A DNA stretch of 64,000 nt from Elysia crispata (Eukaryota > Mollusca > Gastropoda > Plakobranchidae): positions 55,001 to 119,000 of the forward strand of contig JAWDGP010005302.1 of NCBI GenBank assembly GCA_033675545.1, in the 5' to 3' direction. Numbering within the stretch: the first letter of the stretch is position 1; the number at the start of each line of letters is the position of its first letter. Below are positions 18,947-30,608 of the stretch, one piece after another. The translations under genes and the position numbers were made by a program. The notes beneath the pieces are model-generated. The model had not been told where the DNA came from and ran no database searches. It saw nothing but the letters and a program-made list of their open reading frames with translations.

Positions 18947-21900
18947 GATAATGGAACAAAGACACCATGCAAAAATGGTACAGAGAGAGCATAAAAACAA
19001 ATGAGATAGGTTGGTAGGGAACCATTTATAAAGAGAAACGATATACATTTAACTCTTGAGACATTGAATAATCAGTGTTTTCAATGAAATTGATAAATTA
19101 ATAAATTTGATAGGACATTGATATTGTGAAGTCAATAATCTTGGTATTTACAGACACGTTTGAGAGAGTCAGTGAGTCAAAAATGTTAAAGAGTTTTATT
19201 GACTAAATAACAGAAAATTTATCCAGTTAATAACACTAATAGTTCCATAATTGTTTGCTGCGATGTTAATATAACTAATATAATTTGTTTAAAAACATAC
19301 AAGAGTGTGTTTACCTTATTTTTACTTTTTTAAAATAAATTTTTCAGAAACTTTTTAGGTAAAAAAGGTATACAGCAAAAGCTGGTTCAATTAAAAAAAA
19401 TAATTCTTGTGAAGTAAAGCTACATGTAGAATTGAAAGAAAGCTAAATAACTAGAGGCTCCTTCAGGCCACCACAGCGATAATTTCACTAGAAAAAAAAA
19501 TTACAATATTGAGATGGTTATAAATGAGAGAGAAAGGATAGGAAGTTAAAAAAAATGCCACAGTGGCAAGAACAATGATGTGAGATTTTTAAAAAAGAAG
19601 TCAAAATACATTCACCTCAGGATCAACTGGCAAATAAAAATCCAAATGAAAGCCATACTGGTGGACTCCCTTGATGCCTAACCCTTGAGCATCAAAATCG
19701 AGCCCATTGTCGGTAAGACTGACATTTACATCCTGAAAATAAAATAACAAACTATGAATCATAACTATTGAAAACTACCATCACAGTATTCACAGTCATC
19801 ACTCATACAAATTTCAAACATGAATCATTACTGACAACCAGTTAAAATTAAAGAAAAAAATAATTGAAGCTGATATATATACATTCCCATTTCATATAGC
19901 ATATCCACTTGGTTTTCATTTTTGTATAATTATAATACATCGTGAGAAGTACATATTTTTTTAAATTTCAATTAAAAAGTAATGTATTCAAAAGAAAGCT
20001 GTTGGGTATCAGTCATAAGATAATTAAAAACAAAATTGTTATCCTCCATTACAAGCCTTGTTTTCTCTGAAGAATATATTGAAGAGACCCATTTATAGCC
20101 ATGTTCAGAAATGAGAAATACTGAGTGGGAATAAAATGTGTTGAGTTTATGCATTGCCACGAACCTGTTTTATTAATAAAATACTCTATAAAACCATGCA
20201 TACAAACTAATTCTAGGGGTAGAAAGAAATGTTGTGTTTTGGTAAAGTGAAGTCCATGATTTTGTGCTTCTGATTAACATTAATACAAAAGGAATGTTTG
20301 TAATGATGATCCACTTTTGGTCTAAATGTTAGCAGGACAAAATATGACACCAACTACTAAACAAGCCACTGCCAAGTTTAAACAATAAAGACAATTTTGA
20401 TTGGGGAAAAGAGAATAATTTTTTGTGCTTCTCATAAATTTACTAGAAGCCCAAAATATCAAATAGTTTATTAATTAATTTATTAAAATATTGAACTGCA
20501 TAACAGATACTGTACACACACAGCTTAACAGTGGCTCTCCATTGAAAAATCCTGGTGTCTTGTTCTTTGCAGGAACTCCATAGAGTTTAATTTTCAAGCG
20601 AACATTGAAAATCAATTTGTTTGATTACTCATCTCTACCTCACCAAATGGTTTGTAAAAGGAGGTAATCTCAGCAACAATATAATTATGGTAGCCAATGA
20701 GAATGATTGAGACTTTTTAAAAGAAGTTATCTCTTTTACTCATGTGAGTTGCCATTGTTTTAAAGAGTCTAAATCTGGCTTTGACTTTAAATCATGTTGG
20801 TAAAAATAGCCTTCTTGTGACCCAGAAGTGCTGGTCAATTTTTTTAAATATACTGTACTCTGTTGAGTCCAGCCTTCAGAATTACTTCAATAGGAACAAT
20901 TTTTTTGCTTGTTACACTTGAGGTTGAGGCCTCTGTGGTATATTTTGAAGCCTGCAATGGTTATACCATACAGATGCAAGACCATCCAAGTCCACCTACT
21001 TAAACCAAGTCAAGGTTAAACTTAAAACATTCCGAGATGTACTTTTTAAAGTGTGACATATAACTACCTCCCCTGAGCATTCGTGTTCATGGAAGACAGC
21101 CTTTAATATAAGTCACCTGCACAGTCTCTGATCAACTGAGCAGCTGCTACCCTCTACTGTATTTGCCAAAGTGCGAGCTAATATTTTTTTTAAAAATCAC
21201 TTGATGGTTTGACATGATCAGCACACCGCAAAAAATCAAAACTTTTATTATAAATTCAAGCTATATTATCAGTTCTATTGGTCTCATATTTTTTAATTAA
21301 CTGATTGCATCCAGATTTTTTTTTTTGGTAGCCTGCCAGAATTATAGAATTTAGACTCACATTTCGCATTCATGCTCACAGTCTTGGTGGATCACTATAG
21401 AGAACAGCTTCATACTGTGAGCATGAGAATCGATGCAATCAGTTAAAATAAGAGTCTTACAACTGATTCTTGGAAAGATATAAAAAAAATCAAGATGAAT
21501 CAGGTGGAAAAAGATAATCAAGCATTTTATCTCTATTCCTTTGGTAAGGGGCTAGAATTTAGATCTGTATCTCCACTGCCACCCTTCATTTGTTGGGTAT
21601 TATTGCAGTTACCCGCCCAACTCACTTTAAGCTTTAAAATTATATTTCCTTAATGAATTTGATATGCTGAACACGAAAATGAGGGTTTTACTTTTATTCG
21701 TCGCAAATAAACACGGCAACTAATTACCCAACTTTTAGTTCACTGGGCGAAAAGCCATTAGGACGACCGCTCACGCTCCCATCAGAGTCAAATCACGGTC
21801 ACAGGTCATAAAATTTTACCTGTGCAAGCCTGGTGCGCCAGTCAATTTTCTGACTGATATTTTACATTTTCTTATAACTTTAAGACCAATGGAACTTAAA

Positions 21901-24900
21901 TTAAATGATATCCAATTATTTATTTAACTTTAGAAACATGCAGATAAAATGTAGCTGTTTTATTTGATACCTTTTTGTATGAAATATGCACAACTGTCAC
22001 TTACTTACAAGTAGTCAAAAACTAGCTATTTTTTCAAATGGACTGCGAAAAAGCAAGAGCGGTTTAAATTTAAATAACTTTTATTTGCAACCAACATTTT
22101 TCTTCAAAGTAATAGGCGAAAATGAAGTAAAAATTGAGCTTACAGTGGTATAAAAATCAGCTTGAAATGTAGAACCAAATTGTCAGTTGGGGATGTTTAT
22201 TAGATGGTCGCTGCTTGAGAGGCGCTGCCAGTTGGCAGATAACAGGCTGATCATCTGGGCTAGGGTGTTAGTTTATCTTTAGCTTGTTGGTGCGTTGATG
22301 ATAAGGTTTTTTTTTTTAATGAATTAGTAATGAAGTGACTGACTAAAGGAGGTGTGTTGAGTAACAAAGAAGTTTATAATGCTAGAAGAAGTGAGTACGC
22401 TTGCCACAATGTACACATGAATCAATTCAAAGGTCTGTTAACATCAATGTTAGCACTTGTGAGATATGGGTTGTGTTACAATCTTATTCTTAGTGAATTT
22501 TGGGTGGTCTGCAAAATTGATGTCTCCATAGTGAAAGCTGTCTTTGTTCTCTCACGTCTCATACCTCTTGCCCTGTACTCTATTTTGGCTATCGTAGAAT
22601 GTAACATTTTCCCTCCCTGTTCCCCATTAAATCCCATAACAAACCTATGGGCCCTTATCCAGCTCACACAATGTTTCTCTAAAATATGATGCTTAGGGGT
22701 TATTTTGTTGGGAAATGCATTTCTGCAGTGCCTCATTTATAATCCAATAACTTCATCTGTCTTATCTATGTTGAGAAACTGGTTGCGAGTGTGAGGCTGC
22801 TACATATACATCCCTGAAGCTGTAGTTGATCTTGTTATGCTTAAATTCTAACTGGATTACTTTGGTGATGACAGATTCTTGTTACGTGTTTGCTACCGCT
22901 GTGTCTATTGCTGTCTTTATTAGATGTTTGCAGATTTTTTGGCTTAAGTATTGGTTGCAAAGATTTCCTATAAAGATTCCGCCATGAAAAGCTAGTCTAA
23001 CTTGATCCTTAGCATCTCTAGCTAGGCTTTTTTCCTTTTCTTATTTGCACTAAATTCAAGAATCTTCTGCCGCACAGTCTGCACAAATTTTCAATCTGTC
23101 AGTACGGTTCTTTTGCAAATGTTCCAGTATGCCTGCTAAGCTACAAAAACAAATGAAGAGAGGTTTTAACTCATGCCCACATAAAGCAAAAAGGTACAAC
23201 AAAATGGTTTATCTTACTGAAAAAAAAACTATCCATCACTGTATAGCTATGTTTACTTCAAATGTGTAACATTTAGACCCTATGAAACTCACACATATTT
23301 TTCATAATATACGACTGGCGAAAATTTTCTATGACAACCCATGATATGGAAAGCCTCAGTTCAAAGCTGCACAATGCTTTTATTTTTATACATTTTTCGA
23401 TGTTAAAATCTTCAAAAGAAAACGAGTTGAAAGCAATAAAAAAAATAAAAATCGTTGGTTGCAAAATTTAGTTATTATTGATTAAAATTTGCACTCACTT
23501 TTTAATTTTTTTTTCACTTCATGAAACACACTGTGCGCAATCGTTAATAAAACTCTCACTTCTTAATGGATTTAAAACAAAAAAACACTAAATAAGAGTA
23601 GAAAAATTAAAGAACAAGGCTGTAGTAAACATTTAAGCATCCACATCGTAGATCACGCATGAGGACTAGATGATATTGCTTCAAAAATCATCACTTTCAA
23701 TTGGACCAGTTATCTCCCCTTGCCTCACGCACTGGAAGGGCCATAAAACAACTCTTATCAGCGGCACTCAGGGTGGTCGCCGCATATCAGGGGTCAGCTA
23801 GTGGTCAATCTCGCACCTTTGCACAGGTAAAGGCAACAAAGAAGGAAAAACTAAAGATCCACTTTTGCAGCGAGTTTAGTCGCCCTGTAAATATTTTTCA
23901 AGATAATTATAAGCATTTTTGTGTTGCTCAAAAATCCTATTAAACTACAAGTTTCGAATTAATCGAGAAACATTCACATGTGAAGCTAGCTATATTTGGC
24001 TAGAACCTGAATCTAGAGTAGAGTCTTAACTGTCCCTTGAGCCACTGAGAGCGGCTAAATGGTCAACTGCTTAGTCCTATGAGCCTGTAAGAATGGCTCA
24101 GTGTTCTAATAGCTCTGTATCATAGCCATATGTACGAAATTACCACTATTTGATACCAAATGACTCAGTATTCTTTCAGCTTTTTTGAAACCTAGCTTTG
24201 CGAGAGTTCATGATTAGATTGATGCTCCCGTGAGCATTTATTTACAACTTTCTCTCAGATCGCCATTACTATGGTACAAACAACATGGTAGATCTAACAT
24301 AATCTGTAGGCTCTACAAATATCAGCTGAAAAGGCCATCTAATTTTTTAACAAATAATTCTAGTGATAGATTTGAATTGTCTAATAACAATGAATATGAT
24401 GATATCAGTAGTGAAAGCAATAATGAGGTCTAAATCTAGTCCTAAGTCTTTGGAAAGTGATATTGCTAGATCTAGATCTAGAATCTACATCCAGTAAAAA
24501 GATGTAGAACTAAATCTAGATATTAGAAATATAGAATAAATTAGGCCTTCAACTTCTAGATTTAGCTCTAGATTAAGCACCATATCTTTTGATGCTCGAT
24601 CTAGACCTAAAACTTGCTCATAAATGTAAACCGATGAAATTTTTTTTTTCCTTGTTCAAGCAAATATGACCAACATGACTTTACAAAAAAAAAGTTTTCC
24701 AACGGATTGCTTATAAATTTTCTGTACATAAGGGTTATAAATTGGCCTTTTGATTTCCTGCAAATGAAGTACCCTGTAGTATATGAAGCTGTTGAATTTC
24801 TTTGATGAGTCTAATAAATTTGTTTTTTTATTGATTTATTACTTGTATACACCACACGTAATATGCATCACTCACTAAAAACAATATTTAATTCAGAATC

Positions 24901-27791
24901 TTTGTCTGTTCATGAAAACAATGACGTATAACATGAAGCATTTTGTACCAGTCTGTTGTTTGATCTGTCTATTAATCTAAGACACCTATGCCCGTATTCA
25001 AAACATTTTGGAGTTAACGCACACGTAAAATTAGCGACCTGTCTTTATAACGATAGCGTTATCTACGATGTATTCAGAAGATTTTTTAACGTCATCGTAA
25101 ACACCGCCGTATTCAGAACATTTGTCTAACGATAGCGTTAAAATAATGACCAAGATAATTAATTTATCATTTACTTTTGGCGTGTTTTGCAAAAAATTGT
25201 CACTTTTCACCCGGAAGTTAAGGCTGTTGCCTTGTTTACATTTCATATCGGGCTTGACAACGATGTTTAATGTATAGAAAAAACTGGAACATTATGCAGA
25301 TTAATGGTTCTTGTTCTAGCTGCAGCCCATGGATGAAACTGTTGTTTAAAAAAATATATAGTCTTTGCTTTAACATAGTGTCCCTCATCTGATCTAACAA
25401 AGAGCTAGATCTAGATCTAGATTTAAATCTAAGCTTATTTAGAGCTACAATCATAACAATGCCTACAGTTAATCTAGACTTTGGAAACTCAATGCAATGC
25501 ATTGTAAGATGTTGTGGAACAATAATTGCTGTTCAGAATCGAGTTCAAGAGTGAAACTTTAGTTAACTAAATTCCCAGCATGTTATCTCTCATTCGATTT
25601 ATATAAGGGTTATGCCTAGATCTAGATCTAGATCTAGATCCAGGCCTTAAAGCAAACCTGTGTCTGTACCTAGATCTAGATCTAAATTACAATTTATTAA
25701 GGTAAAGTAAGAGGCCTATGCATAATTACTCTTTGACTGAGTCTAAATAACCTAAAAGACCACATAGACTACGTTATTTGTTCAATTTCATATGAGTAAA
25801 ATGTTTCCAATCATTATAGCCCATGCCAAGTTTTTTTTTTCAAGATTTAAATGGGAAAGGCCCTTCATTAATGTCCATTGGTAGTAATGCTACTGCAAAT
25901 GGTTATAATATTACTTATAAAAGTGTAAAAAAAAAAAAAAGAAGAATTGGACTTGTAGCAATACTTTCTCTTAATTCAGCTAACATTAGGATGAATTTCA
26001 AAAATTAACATCCCTTGGATTGACTACCTTTTTATGTATATTATAGCTCTTTTCCTGGTTACTCTCATTTTCCAATTTATTTAGAAAAGTCTTTACAGAT
26101 TATGATTACAAATGAAAAGCATAGTTGAAAACATTCTACTATTTCTAGGTATAAAATACCCTCTCTGATGGGCATAACATACTCATTATTTTATTTGAAA
26201 TTTGTAACATTTACTCTTTTTAATAATTATTCACAAAAATTAATGATGTAAAATGTGTGTTCTACGCCTGGTTTGTATTTAAAAAAAAAACAAAAATAGC
26301 TCAATTCAGATGAAATTAAATAATACTGAAATAATACAGTATCTTAGGCACTACATAAAAGTGCTTGCAATTGACCTCCTTTAATTTAACCCAACTCTTT
26401 TAACAGCAACTATGTATAAATACATTTTTAAAGTCTGTGGTTTCCCCCACCCTTTTGCTATCCATATACCAATACTTTGAGAAATCAATTTTAAAACTTG
26501 ATCAATTTTTCAAAAAGTGCAACATTGTTCACAGATTTTCAATCTCTGTGCATTTAAAAATATATAAATCTTTTTGTCTTTTTGTAGAGGAGTATAATAT
26601 TTGAAATGTTTAGTGGCCAGCTTGTTAAGTTGAAGGAACAATAAACACAATCTTTTTAAAACTGGATAGAAAGAAGTTATTTATAAGCAAGTCTTTGAAC
26701 AGAAACTTTTAGCCATTACTAAATGACTTCTCTTTCTCTTACATGTATTGTTAGTTTATATATATATTTGTTTTTTATAATCTGAATAAAGAAAAATCAG
26801 CAACATATAATTTGAGATCAGCATGTGCAATTTCAGCAATATTCAGTTTCTATCACAGTTTTGATTTGCTTAATTCAATGTCTTTTTAAAATATCACTGC
26901 TCACTACAGTAAATTTTTTTTTAGGATAATTAATCATTGAAATAATTCAAGACAATACATTTTGCACTTCTGCAAAATGATATTCGCTTATATACATATA
27001 GTCTACATGTAGTGGGTAAATCTTGTAAATTACTTTTCAATTTAGAACATTGGAATGAAAAAGTTCATTTTTACTGCATGAAAATTATTGATAAGTTTGT
27101 TGAGCTGCCTGTTTTCTGTCTCTGTAACTTGTTGAAGGTACTGGAGGAAAACAATAAGATCTCCACTCTTTATTTATTGAAAACTGCAGATTGAAAAAGT
27201 TGAATAAACATAACAAAGTGATGCATTTCAAAAGAAAAGTAATACCTTTGTATTTCTTGGTAAATAAAACGTTTTGGTTACCTAAATTTCACCAAGAAAA
27301 AAAAGATTGACTCTATGTACCATTTCCAAAGTCCAATATTGAAATCGCTTTGTTTTGAGAGATTTCATTTTCTAAAATCATTTGGCTTTTTTTTTCTAAA
27401 TAAGCAATAATCTTAAATACCCTGGTGAATAAGGAATGAAATATTTTTTTAGATGATGGCTTCCATTGGGCTTGATAAAAAAAAATGTTCTAATTCTAAA
27501 AGAAAGCCTAAGGCAAAATCTCATGACTTCAATAATGATTGATGATTAAGTTCATTTAAAAAATCAGTTTACCAAAGTATAAGAGAGCAATATATACATG
27601 TATGTATGATTAAATCTGACTATAATTATTTTTTGAATCTCTTATTTTTTTTTTTTTTAAAAAGTGTGCTCACTTTTTGTTATAATGCATAAATTTAGAA
27701 GTTATGGGTTTTTGGGGATAATATTTTTATTTTCTATGAAGCTGGACTAATCAGGGCTGATATGTAAAAACATTTTTTTTAAGTAAGAGCA

Positions 27792-27836
<45 letters not shown>

Positions 27837-28286
27837 TATAATGATGTTAATGAGGTTTAAAAAAGAAACAAACAGAGAAAATCAAAAGAATATTATCTCA
27901 AGAACTGTGGAACTCATGCATTTTGAAAACTGGTTTGTGGAATCACCACAAAATAAACCATGTACTTCTCTTTTCATAATTTCAATCATGGATGTGCCTA
28001 CTTCCATTTGAATTAGGAAAATGCCAGCGTTGAATTTTGAGACAATTTTTAATACATACATCAGTCTCACAATATGCTAATAACTGCTGGAAAATGAGAA
28101 TTTGTAAAGAAAACCTTACTATCTAAGTATCTCTCCCTCTGTCAGTAAGTTCGTCTGCCTGCCTCTCTCTCGTTTTCTGTCTTCCTGTCTCTCTTACTTT
28201 CTTTTCTCTTTACTTTGGTGATATGTAGATACATTTGAAGAGAAAAACGAGAGAAACAAAGAGAGAGAGAGAGAGAGAGAGAGGGG

Positions 28287-28324
<38 letters not shown>

Positions 28325-28499
28325 AGGGAGAGAGAGAGAGAGAGAGTTGTTGAAAAGCTAGGAATTTCATTAAATTAATACTGTAGTCATAGTCTGCACG
28401 AGTCTGCAATTGTACAAAATCGCCAAAGGCATTTAACTTCATTTCAAGTAGTTTGAGTTTGATTGCAATTGCTCAGCCTTGATAAATGAATAAAGCTAA

Positions 28500-28540
<41 letters not shown>

Positions 28541-29757
28541 AAGTTTATACCATCTTGTATCGGAATTCTATTTTGTGGCTTACTGGTTGATGTGACGACA
28601 ATTAAACTTAAACTACCGTATATGTAGGTTTAGTCTATTCATCATTCACCACTTTAAAATTCATAGATTCTGTAATGTTTGCAGATCATCTTCGCAAAAC
28701 ATTAAACTTGCAATCTTTTTTTTTTTTTTTTTTTTGTTACTGCACTTGACAAGATCCAATTTTCAATCTAGGTCTAAGTCTAGCTAGTCTACATTTCAGA
28801 TCACTTCTGTAGATCTAAGACTTCAGTAACTGAACTCATAGTATTGCCGATAGATATTTTTTTTTTCCTTTCCATCCCTTTTTTTTTTTTTTTTTTTTAC
28901 CATTCACTCACATTTGATTATTTTCCATTAATTGTAGCTGAGTAATAAAAGGCATCAGATTTTATTCAACTCTTTTCTAATCTAGATCTAGATATAGATT
29001 TATAACAAAGCATATTTAAAGAATATAAAAAAAAGTGCATTAAGTCTGTCTTGCAAACACTCCCAAAGCCACCATATTGGGAGAGAAAAACAATTCCTTG
29101 GTTACCAAAACGATAGGAAAGTGTTCGTCACCTAAGTCCATTAAAGCGATCGTAAAAATTTTAGGGTAGGCCTGAACCAATCGTTAACGTGATCGTTAGC
29201 TCTCTTTAAAAAGTCCCCCCTAACGATAACCTAACGACCGGTCGTTAGCGAAAATGTGCCTTCTGAATACGTCGTTAAATTAACGCATGCGTTAGCCAGT
29301 TAACGACAACCTAACGATAGCGTTAAATTCTTCTGAATACGGGCACTAGGCCCTACATGTAATTTGTAGAGAAGACTTTATTGGGCTGTGCAGGACTAGT
29401 CGTTTGGCACTATGGGACTGAATCAGTTAAACTAGATGTTGCTATAGACATAAATTTAGTTCTAAATAGGGGTCGTTTGTATGAGTAGAGAAGAAATGAG
29501 ACAGAAATGAATTCGATGTTAAAAAAAATTAGGCCCGGTTGTTTAGATCTAGATCTAGGCTAGATTAGGCCTACACATTGGACTTGACCTTTGAACTAAG
29601 CTCTTGAATAATGAAGAATTGAGTATGATGTATTTGCCTCAGGTGAGACGCTAATTGAATAAGTTAAGTGTACCTCAACATTGCGTAAATCCACTTTCAA
29701 CGAAACGGTTTCGTTTGACTGCCCCCAGTAGACAAATGGGCTCAGTGAGCTCGCCAT
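9125..29757 (-). CDS. HACD3: Very-long-chain (3R)-3-hydroxyacyl-CoA dehydratase 3, ten coding exons
   Basis: An ER membrane enzyme of very-long-chain fatty acid elongation (dehydration of 3-hydroxyacyl-CoA). Exons, 5' to 3': 29757-29674, 19732-19616, 17671-17492, 16273-16213, 15325-15215, 13947-13820, 13132-13020, 11408-11302, 10664-10533, 9213-9125. Together 1122 bp in phase, 373 residues, near the 362 of human HACD3. Exons 1-3 encode the CS (p23-like) domain, starting MASSLSPFVYWGQSNETVSL. Exon 4 is a charged linker. Exons 5-10 form the multi-pass PTPLA-type domain, with the catalytic pair Tyr293/Glu300 in LYPLGILVE and a basic tail ending KRIVKNKSS. All introns are GT-AG. The donors after exons 3 (GTCTGT) and 4 (GTTTGT) are weak; an alternative donor at 17479 would add four residues. 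Intron 1 spans 9.9 kb and hosts several mobile elements. Exon joins rest on homology and phase, not on transcripts. Confidence 0.93.
11654..12642. mobile_element. 989-bp element with 11-bp target duplication
   Basis: The ends read GGTACCCTAAACC (left) and GGTACCCCAAACC (right, reverse complement), a 13-bp inverted repeat with one mismatch. TAGTAATAGTA lies immediately outside both ends (11643-11653 and 12643-12653). The interior has no convincing protein; it contains AAAAATCGGC-type words repeated in both orientations. It sits in the HACD3 intron between exons 7 and 8. An 11-bp duplication suggests a MULE-like element, but this is a guess; the duplicated word is itself repetitive (TAG/TAA), which weakens the evidence slightly. 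Confidence 0.65.
15147..15205. repeat. HACD3: (AT)n microsatellite next to HACD3 exon 5
   Basis: About 29 AT units ending nine bases from the splice donor of HACD3 exon 5 (minus strand, donor at 15211-15214). On the transcript the tract lies just inside the intron. Confidence 0.9.
16827..16891. repeat. (GATA)n tract and adjoining AT hairpin
   Basis: About nine GATA units lead directly into GAAAGGTATATATATATA-TACCTTTC (about 16863-16891), a nearly perfect palindrome. It lies in HACD3 intron 3. Confidence 0.85.
18650..18864 (-). repeat. Dispersed repeat with hammerhead-like core motif, copy 2
   Basis: The left part (AAATAGAAAGC, ACACTTGGAAGATAACTTGG, GTGCGTGTCTATAAATAGT) matches 1824-1920. 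The right part is the reverse complement of the 1930-2099 block and on the minus strand carries CTGACGA-AGC-TTATAA-GT-GAAACG. GA-rich sequence flanks both sides, as in copy 1. It lies in HACD3 intron 2. Strand refers to the core motif. Confidence 0.55.
18865..18942. repeat. (GA)n microsatellite
   Basis: About 39 GA units abutting the dispersed repeat copy 2. A shorter GA-rich patch lies at about 18313-18345 and another near 18617-18645. Confidence 0.95.
21297..21446. repeat. Small inverted repeat
   Basis: TTAACTGATTGCATC (21297-21311) is perfectly inverted at 21432-21446, and CATGCTCACAGT-like sequence at about 21375-21390 is inverted at about 21416-21427. The left arm carries extra sequence between the two blocks. 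It may be a decayed miniature transposon with an insertion in one arm. Confidence 0.5.
21596..21713 (+). mobile_element. 239-bp element copy B, left half
   Basis: This stretch aligns with 152-255 of copy A (shared GAATTTGATATGCTGAACA, and GTCGCAAATAAA as in copy C). Homology stops at about 21713 and resumes at about 23890, as though about 2.2 kb had been inserted. Confidence 0.55.
22354..22689 (+). pseudogene. Degenerate Tc1/mariner-like transposase C-terminus
   Basis: An open frame of 111 codons ends with VFVL, then ECNIFPPCSPLNPITNLWAL. This resembles the VFVLDN...PPYSPDLNPIENLW region of IS630-Tc1-mariner transposases. The Asp after VFVL, the Asp before LNP and the acidic residue before NLW are all replaced, so it cannot be active. 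The N-terminal half of the frame is not recognisable. It lies between the two halves of the split element copy B and could mark what was inserted there. Confidence 0.45.
23890..23975 (+). mobile_element. 239-bp element copy B, right half
   Basis: It matches the second half of copy A: TTTTTCAAGATAATTATAAGC, then AATCCTATTAAACTACAAG and GAGAAACATTCACATGTGAAGC. The terminal inverted repeat itself is decayed on this side. Confidence 0.5.
27792..27836. repeat. (AAT)n microsatellite
   Basis: About 15 AAT units within the 4.36-kb element. Confidence 0.9.
28259..28347. repeat. (GA)n with G runs
   Basis: Three GA blocks separated by GGGG runs. A (CT)n tract of about 35 bp follows at 28502-28536 on the same strand, so purine and pyrimidine tracts lie about 150 bp apart. 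Confidence 0.9.
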
Positions 29758-29927
29758 CTTGTTTACATTTTCGTTGATAGGAATACAACTTCCGATGCCG
29801 GTGCTTCAGTTCATACTGAGTTTTCCAGAACAAACGATATAGCATTGCGTTTGTTTCGAATCTTCCTGATATAACTTCTAAAACTGAAAGAAAGACCAAC
29901 TGCTCGTTTCTTCACATGTCTCAAGAG
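29758..29927. promoter_or_regulatory. Probable HACD3 5' region; possible bidirectional promoter/first exon
   Basis: Directly upstream of the HACD3 start codon, with ACAAG before ATG. On the plus strand CTCAAGAG|GTAAGG at 29921-29933 is a strong splice donor, and the acceptor CTTCCCCCAG at 35072-35081 lies 44 bp before the SNRNP35 start codon. A shared promoter with a plus-strand 5'-UTR exon of SNRNP35 would explain both; this is inference. No TATA box is evident. Confidence 0.35.
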
Positions 29928-29966
29928 GTAAGGCCAACCAATTTCAAATCCTAGCATAGCTAGCTT

Positions 29967-30205
29967 GGTAAAATTGTAGATATTGGCCCACCTCATGACA
30001 ATTAATGTTTCCCAACGAAATCGAAACTTGTAGGTTAATGGGATTTTAGAATTAGACAAGAGCAGCACAGAAATGCTTATACCTAGAAAAGTATTTATTT
30101 GCGACGAAGAAAACTTTCATATTCGTGTTCAGCATATCAAATTCAGTAAGAAAAATATCATTTGGAAGCTTAAGGTGATTTGAGCCGATATCTGCAATGT
30201 ATACC
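29967..30205 (-). mobile_element. 239-bp inverted-repeat element, copy C
   Basis: Reverse complement of copy A throughout, including GAATTTGATATGCTGAACAC and CTACAAGTTTCGATTTC, and exactly the same length. Its ends GGTATACATTGCAGATATCG and GGTAAAATTGTAGATATTGG are the terminal inverted repeats. It lies about 210 bp upstream of the HACD3 start codon. Confidence 0.65.
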
Positions 30206-30608
30206 AGCTTTTATGGCCACTAAATTTAAAAAGGACTTTCGATGGCTGGACTCTGCCAAGAGATACTCAGATCTGTACTAGACACAGCCATAAATCAAAC
30301 TATACCCGCTTATAGCAAATCAAGCGCTCCACAGCAGGGCCACCTTACCGTTACAGAGAAATGATGAATTAAGAGAGTCATTTTTTTGCTCTGTAGGCCT
30401 ACACAGTGTGAAAGAATTTTTATAAATATTTGGTGTTGGATCTGGGATCTGGATCTACATGCCCTAAAGTCTGGGCAACAGGCTTCAGAGAGTGAAACTT
30501 TAGCCTTGGATGGATCATTGTGTATTCCTCGTGAAGCTATAAATGGCCTCATAACTGATCCTTTAGACACAGGATTAGCAAGCAAACCCATGATTGGTCT
30601 TTAAGGAC
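30206..30608. other. Unassigned stretch between two mobile elements
   Basis: Moderately complex sequence with overlapping open frames of about 70-93 codons on both strands (30310-30604). None matches a family I recognise, and no splice sites argue for an exon. Confidence 0.35.

Larger units (their letters stand above)
24988..29345. mobile_element. 4.36-kb TIR element with TAACG-rich ends, CTA target duplication
   Basis: The ends are TGCCCGTATTC (left) and GAATACGGGCA (right), perfect inverted repeats of 11 bp, flanked on both sides by CTA. The terminal 160-250 bp on each side are packed with TAACGATAGCGTTA-like palindromes and GTATTCAGAA words in both orientations, forming long imperfect subterminal inverted repeats. 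I found no transposase in the interior, which is AT-rich with AAT and GA/CT microsatellites, so it is non-autonomous or badly decayed. A 3-bp duplication suits PIF/Harbinger-like elements; assignment is tentative. It occupies much of HACD3 intron 1. Confidence 0.7.
19733..29673. other. HACD3: HACD3 intron 1 (9.9 kb), host to nested repeats
   Basis: From acceptor AG before 19732 (read on the minus strand) to the GTACACTT donor at 29673. It contains a small inverted repeat (21297-21446), a split 239-bp element with a Tc1-like transposase scrap between the halves, a 4.36-kb TIR element (24988-29345), an (AAT)n run and GA/CT tracts. I found no additional exon. Confidence 0.7.
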
